This document shows positions 1 through 7,011 of a stretch of 64,000 bases of DNA, piece by piece (within the stretch, counting starts at the first letter, position 1; each line of letters starts with the position of its first letter). The stretch covers positions 930,001-994,000 of the forward strand of contig NZ_JAICBX010000002.1 in assembly GCF_019492055.1 (NCBI RefSeq), read 5' to 3'. The stretch comes from Flavimaribacter sediminis. GTDB taxonomy: Bacteria > Pseudomonadota > Alphaproteobacteria > Rhizobiales > Rhizobiaceae. The position numbers were made by a program, and so were the translations under genes. Under the pieces are notes generated by a model, which made no database searches, was not told the origin of the DNA, and saw only the letters and a list, made by a program, of their open reading frames with translations.

Positions 1-106
1 TGACTGCGGCGATCAATGTACGAGTGCGCATTGTTTAAACTCCTTCAGGAGAAAAACACCTTTCTCGCCAAAATGGTTCCCGCATTACAAGTTGGAGATC
101 GAGTGA

Positions 107-799
107 TCAGTGGCCGTTTTCGCCGAGCCACTTTTCGAGATCGCAAACCGCTGCCTCGATATCGCCGACGACGCCTTCCCGCGCTGCAGCGACATCGCCT
201 CGCGCAAGCGCATCGACGATTGCCCCATGGAAAATCATGGCCCGGTCGAGATGCGAACGGTCGAGTGCGACGACACGAAACCAGGGGCCCATGCGAAGCC
301 AGAGGCTTTCGATGAAGGGCAGCAACATCTCGGCCGGCGCTGCGCGATAGATGTGGCTGTGAAACGCCCAGTTTGCGGTGAGATAGGCTTCGGTGTCGCC
401 GTCCGCGATCCCGGTGTCCATTTCACTGCACAAACGATGAAGCGTTTCTATATCGTCGCTCCCGATCGACGCGGCGGCCCGCTCGACGGCAAGCCCCTCG
501 AGCGCGATCCGCATTTGCCCGATTTCACGCAAGGAAGCCCTGTCCAGCCGGGGGATTTCCAGCGCCCTGTTGTGACCCGCGACGAGCGCATTTTCCGTCT
601 CAAGCCGTCTCAGTGCATCGCGCACCGGCATGACAGACGCGCCGACGGCTTCGGCAACCGAGCGCAGGCTCAGCGACTGACCGGGAAGATAGAAGCCTGA
701 CATGATGCGCTGGCGCAGTTGCCGGTAGATCTGGTCCTGCAGCGTGGTCCGTTCAACCGTCTCGAGCCCGGTCGAAATCAGTTCGGACCTACTCCCCAT
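107..799 (-). CDS. GntR-family regulator with FCD effector domain
   Basis: Predicted 230-residue one-component regulator. An N-terminal winged helix lies at about residues 15-80 (LQDQIYRQLRQRIMSG, then SLRSVAEAVGASVMPVRDAL). An all-helical FCD ligand-binding domain follows at about 90-220. The frame stays open 93 bases further upstream, but the start MGSRSEL is preferred: it overlaps the end of the aldehyde dehydrogenase gene by 11 bases, and the extension is low-complexity antisense of that gene. As the last gene of the deoC unit it is the natural candidate to control it, and the palindrome in the deoC promoter is a candidate operator. The family call is firm. The ligand (perhaps deoxyribose 5-phosphate or an aldehyde) is inference. 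Confidence 0.88.
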   Translation of the reverse strand: MGSRSELISTGLETVERTTLQDQIYRQLRQRIMSGFYLPGQSLSLRSVAEAVGASVMPVRDALRRLETENALVAGHNRALEIPRLDRASLREIGQMRIALEGLAVERAAASIGSDDIETLHRLCSEMDTGIADGDTEAYLTANWAFHSHIYRAAPAEMLLPFIESLWLRMGPWFRVVALDRSHLDRAMIFHGAIVDALARGDVAAAREGVVGDIEAAVCDLEKWLGENGH

Positions 800-3170
800 A
801 GGGAATCCAGATGTTCTTGATCTGGACGGCTTGGCGCAGAAATTCACGCCCCTCGGCCTGGGCGGCGTCGTACCAGTCGGTAGCGAGGCCATTGTCGACG
901 AAGGTCCGCTTCATGTTGCTGACGGACAGGGCTTCCGCCATCTCGGACAGCTCCATCGATCCGAAGGCCCAGACGGCGTCGACGTCGGCGTGTTCGATAA
1001 GTGTTTTCGCCAGCGCCTCCGAACCACCGGTCACGATATTGATGACCCCGGCCGGCACGTCGGACGTCTCCAGCACCTGGTAGAGATCGGTCGCCATCAA
1101 TCCGTATCGTTCGCTGGGAACGGCGACGACAGGATTTCCCATTGCGACCAGCGGCGCGACAAGGCTTACGAAACCCAGCAGCGGCGCCTCCGGCGGACAG
1201 ACGACGCCGGCGACGCCGACTGGTTCGTTCATGGCGAGAGCGACGCCGCGCAACGGCGGAGAATGCACCGCGCCGTCATATTTGTCGGCCCAGGCGGCGT
1301 ATGTGAAAAGACGCTCGATTGCAGCGGCCACTTCCTTCTCCGCCTCGCTCTTGCGCGCACCGGTCATATCAACAAGCCGGCTTGCGAATTCCTTTTCGCG
1401 AACGGCGAGATTCTCGGCCAGATAGTATAGGATCTGGGCTCTGAGATGCGTGGCCGCCTTGCCCCAACCTTCGGCCTTGCGGGCGGCTTCCACCGCATTG
1501 CGAATGTCCTTGCGGTTTCCTTCGCCGACCTCTCCGATGATCTTGCCCTTCGGCGAAATCACGGGCAGCGAATAATTGCCATCCGGACGGACCTGCTTGC
1601 CGCCGATGAAAAGCTTGGCTGTGCGGTCGATCGCCATTGGCTCGAAGCTCGCGTCGGCGTCTGCTTCAGGAACAGGCGGCAGAGGCTTGCGCGGTTTGCG
1701 CGCCGCAAAGGCTTTCGGTTTTAGATATTCAAACACACCCTCGCGACCGCCCTCGCGGCCGTAGCCCGATTCGCGATAGCCGCCGAAACCCACGCCGGCG
1801 TCAAACAGGTTCGTGGCGTTGACCCAAACCACACCGGCCTTCAGCTTTGGAGCTATGTCGAGCGCGAGACTGATCTGCTCGCTCCAGATGCTGGCCGCGA
1901 GCCCGTAGCGGGTGTTATTGGCGAGCGCGACCGCCTCGTCCGGAGTGCGGAACGACATTGCGACCATGACCGGCCCGAAGATCTCTTCGGTCGCGACAGT
2001 CGAGGCCGGTTCGACGCCTGTCAGCAGTGTCGGTGGATGAAAATACCCGTCTTCGGGCATCTCGAATGGCGGCGAAAACGCAGTCGCGCCCTCCTCGACG
2101 CCTTTTGCGACCAGCGCCCGGATGCGTGCGAGTTGGCGCTCCTCAATGACGGCGCCCATGTCGATCGCCTTGTCGAGCGGATGGCCGACGCGCAGCGTCG
2201 TCATACGCTGCTTCAGCCGCTCGATGAAGCGATCATGGATACTTTCCTGCACCAGAAGCCGCGAGCCTGCGCAGCATACCTGACCCTGATTGAACCAGAT
2301 CGCGTCCACGACTCCCTCGATGGCGCTTTCGAGATCAGCGTCGTCGAAGACGATGAAGGGCGACTTGCCCCCAAGCTCGAGCGTTAGCGACTTGCCGCTG
2401 CCTGCGGTTTCAGCGCGAATCCTGCGGCCGACATCCGTCGAACCGGTGAAGGCGATCTTGCCGACCTTGTCGTGTCCGACAAGCAGGGAGCCGGTGGATC
2501 CGTCGCCGGTCACGACGTTGAGCACGCCTGCCGGCAGGCCCGCTTTCGAGGCAAGCTCTGCAAAGAGCAGTGCGGTGAGCGGCGTCGATTCCGCCGGCTT
2601 CAGCACAACCGTGTTGCCGAGCGCCAGCGCCGGCGCAACTTTCCAGGCAAGCATCAGGAGCGGGAAATTCCACGGAATGATCTGGCCGATAACGCCAATC
2701 GGCTGGTAACCGGAAAACTCCGTATCCTGCAGTTCCGCCCAGCCGGCGTGGTGATAGAAATGCCTCGCGACCAGCGGGACGTCGAGATCGCGGGTTTCGC
2801 GGATCGGCTTGCCGTTGTCGAGCGCCTCAAGCACGGCGAACAGCCGCGCATGGCGCTGAACCATGCGGGCGAGCGCGTAGATGTGACGCGCGCGCTTCTT
2901 TCCGCCGATCGCCTGCCAGGACGACTGGGCTTTCGCCGCCGCCGCGACCGCTGCGTCAATGTCGGCGTCGGCGCCGAGCGCGACGGTAGCCAGTATATTT
3001 CCGGTCGCCGGCTCGATCGTGTCGAAGCTCTTTGCTTTCGGCTCGGTGAAGCGCCCATTGATGAAATGCCCGAATCGCTCGTTGTGCGCCGCCAGCCAGC
3101 TGCGCGCGTTGCCGTCGTCTTCCGGGGCGGGTCCGTAATCCATGCTGTCGAGATAGTCCGCTACTGACAT
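789..3170 (-). CDS. Two-domain aldehyde dehydrogenase, ALDH16-type
   Basis: Of 793 residues, about 300 more than an ordinary ALDH. Residues 30-495 form a complete catalytic ALDH unit: IIPWNFP near 164, the catalytic Glu265 in LELGGKS and the nucleophile Cys299 in GQVCCAGSR. Residues about 510-780 form a second, shorter ALDH-like half (LFIGGKQV, GVAGVVCPPEAP, NIVTGG) with no equivalent Cys or Glu, so it is probably structural. This is the architecture of bacterial ALDH16, in which only the first domain is active. The gene starts 11 bases after deoC ends, on the same strand, so the likely substrate is the acetaldehyde released by DeoC, oxidised to acetate with NAD. The substrate is inferred from context. 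Confidence 0.9.
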   Translation of the reverse strand: MSVADYLDSMDYGPAPEDDGNARSWLAAHNERFGHFINGRFTEPKAKSFDTIEPATGNILATVALGADADIDAAVAAAAKAQSSWQAIGGKKRARHIYALARMVQRHARLFAVLEALDNGKPIRETRDLDVPLVARHFYHHAGWAELQDTEFSGYQPIGVIGQIIPWNFPLLMLAWKVAPALALGNTVVLKPAESTPLTALLFAELASKAGLPAGVLNVVTGDGSTGSLLVGHDKVGKIAFTGSTDVGRRIRAETAGSGKSLTLELGGKSPFIVFDDADLESAIEGVVDAIWFNQGQVCCAGSRLLVQESIHDRFIERLKQRMTTLRVGHPLDKAIDMGAVIEERQLARIRALVAKGVEEGATAFSPPFEMPEDGYFHPPTLLTGVEPASTVATEEIFGPVMVAMSFRTPDEAVALANNTRYGLAASIWSEQISLALDIAPKLKAGVVWVNATNLFDAGVGFGGYRESGYGREGGREGVFEYLKPKAFAARKPRKPLPPVPEADADASFEPMAIDRTAKLFIGGKQVRPDGNYSLPVISPKGKIIGEVGEGNRKDIRNAVEAARKAEGWGKAATHLRAQILYYLAENLAVREKEFASRLVDMTGARKSEAEKEVAAAIERLFTYAAWADKYDGAVHSPPLRGVALAMNEPVGVAGVVCPPEAPLLGFVSLVAPLVAMGNPVVAVPSERYGLMATDLYQVLETSDVPAGVINIVTGGSEALAKTLIEHADVDAVWAFGSMELSEMAEALSVSNMKRTFVDNGLATDWYDAAQAEGREFLRQAVQIKNIWIPYGE

Positions 3171-3181
3171 GATACTTGTCC

Positions 3182-4192
3182 TCAGCCCATCGGATGGCGG
3201 TTGAAGGCCGAGTAGCGGCCAGTGACGTGATGCTCAAGCTGACGTTCGATGTCGGCCAGCAGCGATGAGGCTCCAAAGCGCAAGAGATCCGGCTCCAGCC
3301 AGCGCCGGCCCAGTTCCTCTTTCATCAGGATCTGGTAGGCCAGCACATCCTTGGCCGTTGAAATTCCTCCGGCCGGTTTGAACCCGATCAACTGGCCGGT
3401 GCGCGCCTGGTATTCGCGGATCATTCTCAGCATGACGAGGCTGACAGGCAATGTTGCGTTGGCGCTCTCCTTGCCGGTGGACGTCTTGATGAAATCAGCG
3501 CCCGCCATCATGCAGACCAGAGACGCCTTGGCGACATTGCGCAGCGTCCTGAGGTCGCCAGTCGCCAATATCGCCTTGACGTGCGCGTCGCCGCAAGCCG
3601 CGCGATAATCCCGCATCTCATTGTAGAGCGCTTTCCAGTCGCCGGTCAGCACATGTTCGCGGGTGATCACGATGTCGATCTCCCCCGCGCCGTCGGCGAC
3701 TGACGCCTCGATCTCCCGGACCTTCGTGTCATGCGGGGCAAGACCAGCCGGAAATCCGGTGGAAACAGCCGCGACCGGAATCATGCTGCCTTCGAGTGCC
3801 TCGACGGCGGTCGCGACGAAACGGTGATAAACGCAAACGGCGCCGGTTGAAATACGCCGGTCAGCGACGCCAAGCGCCTCCAGGATATCCGGCCGGATCG
3901 GGCGCATCGCCTTGGCGCAAAGCCGCTTGACGCGGTTGGCCGTATCGTCGCCATTCAGCGTCGTGAGATCTATGCAGGTGACTGCTTTCAGCAACCAACC
4001 CGCCTGGGCGTCCTTTTTGACGGACCGCCGCCCGGAGAGCGTCGTACAGCGCCTTTCGACGGCTGACGTGTTGATACGGACCTCGTTGACCCAATCGAGC
4101 TCCAGCGGCATGCCCGGGTTTCGGGGAATGGCGTTGCCGTGCAAACCGGCGGGCGCTGACCCGGTTTCGGCGACCTGAATATGTTCTGTCAT
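3182..4192 (-). CDS. deoC: Deoxyribose-phosphate aldolase
   Basis: Class I aldolase that splits 2-deoxyribose 5-phosphate into glyceraldehyde 3-phosphate and acetaldehyde. The 336-residue product carries the family landmarks: Asp173 in EIDIVI, the Schiff-base lysine Lys236 in FIKTSTGK, and Lys272 in GFKPAGGI. It is longer than E. coli DeoC (about 260 residues) because of an N-terminal extension of about 70 residues, common in the eukaryote-like long form. The start MTEHIQ is chosen because an excellent promoter ends 6 bases before it. No Shine-Dalgarno sequence precedes it, so the mRNA may be leaderless. It is first gene of a three-gene unit with ALDH16 and a GntR regulator. No nucleoside phosphorylase or deoxyribose kinase is in view. 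Confidence 0.95.
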   Translation of the reverse strand: MTEHIQVAETGSAPAGLHGNAIPRNPGMPLELDWVNEVRINTSAVERRCTTLSGRRSVKKDAQAGWLLKAVTCIDLTTLNGDDTANRVKRLCAKAMRPIRPDILEALGVADRRISTGAVCVYHRFVATAVEALEGSMIPVAAVSTGFPAGLAPHDTKVREIEASVADGAGEIDIVITREHVLTGDWKALYNEMRDYRAACGDAHVKAILATGDLRTLRNVAKASLVCMMAGADFIKTSTGKESANATLPVSLVMLRMIREYQARTGQLIGFKPAGGISTAKDVLAYQILMKEELGRRWLEPDLLRFGASSLLADIERQLEHHVTGRYSAFNRHPMG

Positions 4193-4198
4193 GCTGTA

Positions 4199-4227
4199 GT
4201 GATATGTGTGATCACACTTGGAGTCAA
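4199..4227 (-). promoter_or_regulatory. deoC promoter with palindromic operator in the spacer
   Basis: Read on the minus strand, TTGACT (4227-4222) and TATCAC (4204-4199) are separated by exactly 17 bases. The spacer contains the perfect 12-base palindrome GTGTGATCACAC (4206-4217). A repressor there would block RNA polymerase directly. Transcription would begin at or next to the A of the deoC ATG, which explains the missing ribosome-binding site. The palindrome is seen directly. Assigning it to the GntR protein encoded downstream is inference. Confidence 0.6.
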
Positions 4228-4385
4228 CGACCATTTCCACTATTCATAACTGCATGGGAGCCCTGCAGGGCAAATTTCAAGGTAGCCATTTTTTGTGCGG
4301 TGCAATAAGGTGCGCCCGAAACCTCAAATTCCCTCACCCACATTTGGACGATTTTTTGCTCAAGCCAGCCTACGCAGCCATCAGC

Positions 4386-5957
4386 ATGCCAATACGCAGG
4401 ATGCGAAACCAGGACCAGTTTCCCCTGAATCCGGATCGCGTCCGCATCGAACTCCTTTCAGGATTGACCGTCGCTCTCGCCCTCGTGCCCGAAGCCGTCG
4501 CCTTTGCCTTCGTCGCAGGCGTCAATCCGCTTGTCGGCCTCTACGCAGCCTTCATTGTCTGTCTGATCACTTCCGTCTTCGGAGGCCGTCCGGGCATGAT
4601 TTCGGGCGCGACGGGGGCCCTGGCCGTCGTCATGGTCTCGCTTGTCGCCAGCCATGGCGTCAATTATCTGTTCGCCGCCGTCGTCCTGATGGGGCTGCTG
4701 CAGATCGTGGCCGGCATTTTCCGGCTCGGCCGATTCATCCGGCTCGTGCCGCATCCGGTCATGCTCGGTTTCGTCAACGGGCTCGCGATCGTCATCTTCC
4801 TGGCGCAGTTCAGCCAATTCAAGGTCACAGGCCCCGACGGCGCCAAGACGTGGATCAGCGGACTGCCGCTTGTCTACATGCTGGGCCTCGTCGCCTTGAC
4901 GATGGCCGTGATCCATTTCGTGCCGCGGCTGACCCGTCTGGTTCCGGCGCCGCTGGCTGCTATTCTGGTTGTGGCCGCTGTGGTGATCGGTTTCGACATT
5001 CCGGTTCCCCGCGTCGGCGACATGGCGTCGATTGCCGGCGGATTGCCTGAATTCGCCATCCCGTCCGTCCCCTTCACACTCGAAACGCTCGAGATCATCC
5101 TGCCCTACTCGATCATTTTCGCCGCGATCGGCCTGATCGAAAGCCTTCTGACCTTCAACCTTGTCGGCGAGAAGACCGGCACGCGCGGCGGCGCGTCACA
5201 GGAATGCGTGGCGCAGGGCGCAGCCAATGTAGTGACAGGATTCTTCGGCGGCATGGGCGGTTGCGCGATGATCGGACAGTCGATGATCAACGTCGAATCC
5301 GGAGCGCGGACACGGCTGTCCGGCATAACGGCGGCCGTCTTACTGTTGAGCTTCATCCTGTTCGCTTCATCGCTGATCGAACAAATCCCGCTGGCTGCTC
5401 TGGTCGGCGTGATGTTCATGGTGGTGATCGGCACTTTCGCCTGGAAGAGCTTTACGATCATCACGCGCGTCCCGCGCATCGACGCCGCCGTTATCATTCT
5501 CGTGACGATCATCACCGTCTTGACGGACCTCGCCATCGCGGTGGTTGCCGGCGTGATCATATCGGCGCTCGCCTATGCGTGGAGCAACGCAACGCGGATC
5601 CGGGCGACTGTCGAGGATACGGACGACGCCCGCATATACAGCATCGAGGGACCGCTGTTCTTCGGTTCTGCAGCCGGCTTTCAGGAACTCTTCAAGCCTG
5701 ACGAAGATCCCGACCACGTCATCGTCGACTTCAAGTCATCGCGGGTGGCGGACCAGTCTGCGCTGCAGGCGATTGAAGCGCTTGCCTCCAAATACGAAGC
5801 GGCGGGCATCCGTCTGGAATTGCGACACCTGTCGCGCGACTGTCATGCGCTGCTCTCGAAAGCAGGTCAGCTCATGATCGATTCCGACGATGACCCGGAC
5901 TACGGCCTAGCCGTCCACTACGGCGTCCGAATCGGCCGTTTCGACACTGCGCACTAG
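4386..5957 (+). CDS. SulP-family anion permease with STAS domain
   Basis: Membrane transporter of the SulP/SLC26 family, likely importing sulfate or another anion (bicarbonate is possible). About ten to twelve hydrophobic segments begin with the family signature region (ALALVPEAVAFAFVAGV, then NPLVGLYAAF). A cytoplasmic STAS domain follows at about residues 430-510 (IYSIEGPLFFGSAAGF, VIVDFKSSRVADQSAL). The start is uncertain: ATG at 4386 or at 4401. The latter has a weak GCAGG just before it, and the frame is open further upstream without similarity. The TAG stop lies inside the CTAG end of a palindromic repeat. No sulfate-reduction genes adjoin, so the anion cannot be named. Confidence 0.85.
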   Translation: MPIRRMRNQDQFPLNPDRVRIELLSGLTVALALVPEAVAFAFVAGVNPLVGLYAAFIVCLITSVFGGRPGMISGATGALAVVMVSLVASHGVNYLFAAVVLMGLLQIVAGIFRLGRFIRLVPHPVMLGFVNGLAIVIFLAQFSQFKVTGPDGAKTWISGLPLVYMLGLVALTMAVIHFVPRLTRLVPAPLAAILVVAAVVIGFDIPVPRVGDMASIAGGLPEFAIPSVPFTLETLEIILPYSIIFAAIGLIESLLTFNLVGEKTGTRGGASQECVAQGAANVVTGFFGGMGGCAMIGQSMINVESGARTRLSGITAAVLLLSFILFASSLIEQIPLAALVGVMFMVVIGTFAWKSFTIITRVPRIDAAVIILVTIITVLTDLAIAVVAGVIISALAYAWSNATRIRATVEDTDDARIYSIEGPLFFGSAAGFQELFKPDEDPDHVIVDFKSSRVADQSALQAIEALASKYEAAGIRLELRHLSRDCHALLSKAGQLMIDSDDDPDYGLAVHYGVRIGRFDTAH

Positions 5958-6029
5958 CGGTCCGATTCCGACATTTGCATCCCAATGATGCTCGTCCTGC
6001 AGCAAATGTCGGAAACTTCAGGACACTAG
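5954..6029. repeat. CTAG-bounded palindromic element, type C copy 1
   Basis: A 76-base imperfect palindrome with CTAG at both ends. Its arms contain TTCCGACATTTGC and, inverted, GCAAATGTCGGAA around a loop of about 25 bases. The left CTAG supplies the TAG stop codon of the SulP permease gene. A closely similar copy lies at 34980-35056. As RNA it would fold into a strong hairpin and could terminate transcription of the permease gene. Confidence 0.8.
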
Positions 6030-6041
6030 CTGGATGAATTT

Positions 6042-6118
6042 CTAGTGGAGCTTTAAATTTGACATTTGAAAACGAGTTCGCCTCTTGCGGGGCTCAAATG
6101 TCAAATCTGCTCCACTAG
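6042..6118. repeat. CTAG-bounded palindromic element, type D copy 1
   Basis: A 77-base palindrome running from CTAGTGGAGC to GCTCCACTAG, with inner arms TTTGACATTTGA and TCAAATGTCAAA. The right CTAG contains the TAG stop of the SDR gene that converges from the other side. Related, more diverged copies lie at 35071-35146 and, inverted, at 59688-59762. With the neighbouring type C element it fills nearly all of the convergent intergenic space. Confidence 0.8.
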
Positions 6119-6861
6119 ACGTGCTGGCCGCCATTGATATGGATCTCGCTGCCCGTCACGTAGGATGACGCGCTGCTGCACAGGAAGAAGATCGTCTCTG
6201 CCACTTCGGCCGTCGTCCCAAGCCTGCGCAGCGGAATGTTCTCGACGATCTTGTCGGTTCCGGGCGACAGGATCGCCGTTTCGATTTCACCGGGCGCAAT
6301 GGCGTTGACGCGAATGCCGTGCGGTCCGAAATCCGCCGCCATTTCGCGCGTCAGAGAGGCAAGCGCCGCCTTTGACGTCGCATAGGCGGTGCCGGCGAAG
6401 GGGTGCACGCGAGAGCCGACGATTGAGGTGACGTTGACGACCGAACCTTTCGCTGTTTCCAGTTCCCTGAACAGGCCGCGCGCAAGCATGATGGGCGCAA
6501 AGAAATTGACCTGGAAGACATCGCGCCACACATGCATGGGCGTTTCCAGCGAGTTCATACGCTTGCCGTCATCTGTCTTGGGAGAGATGCCGGCGTTGTT
6601 GACCAGCGCGTCCAGCCGTCCGCCCTCCGTTTCCAGGCGATGGCGGATTTCGGCGACTGCGCTGCCGACGTCCTCCGGGTCGGAGAGATCGATCTTGATA
6701 TGATCCTCCGGACCGGCCGGCCATGGGCAGTTCTCGGCAAAGGACTGCCTGGAACAGGTGATCACCCGCCAGCCATCGCGTGAAAACCGCTTGACCGTCG
6801 CATGTCCAATTCCGCGGCTCGCGCCCGTCAGCACCAGTGTCTTGCGGACGGTGTCGCCCAT
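6115..6861 (-). CDS. SDR-family NAD(P)-dependent oxidoreductase
   Basis: Classical short-chain dehydrogenase/reductase of 248 residues. It has the nucleotide-binding TGASRGIG near residue 13, NNAG near 95, a catalytic Ser-Tyr-Lys set in NVTSIVGS and YATSKAAL, and the usual C-terminal INGGQHV. The frame is open 400 bases further upstream, but that part runs into the divergent hrpB gene and lacks similarity, so MGDTVRK is the start. The substrate is unknown and no operon partner exists. The stop codon lies in the CTAG end of an intergenic palindrome. Confidence 0.88.
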   Translation of the reverse strand: MGDTVRKTLVLTGASRGIGHATVKRFSRDGWRVITCSRQSFAENCPWPAGPEDHIKIDLSDPEDVGSAVAEIRHRLETEGGRLDALVNNAGISPKTDDGKRMNSLETPMHVWRDVFQVNFFAPIMLARGLFRELETAKGSVVNVTSIVGSRVHPFAGTAYATSKAALASLTREMAADFGPHGIRVNAIAPGEIETAILSPGTDKIVENIPLRRLGTTAEVAETIFFLCSSASSYVTGSEIHINGGQHV

Positions 6862-7011
6862 ATCCTGCTCCGTCAATCCAGTGTGAACCTGTCCTGCCCT
6901 ATGTAGACCACCTGCATCGGGATAGCGAGCGCCGATTGAACAGGATGGGCGGATTGCCGCCAGCCGCCCGCTGCTGATAGACAGGGAAGCCACTATCGAA
7001 ACCGGCAGACC

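Noticed and set aside
1-106. Possible small gene or promoter at the left edge
   Set aside because: Only the region behind the GntR stop; it contains a short CTCCT-TC-AGGAG hairpin but no start site or coding signal I can support.
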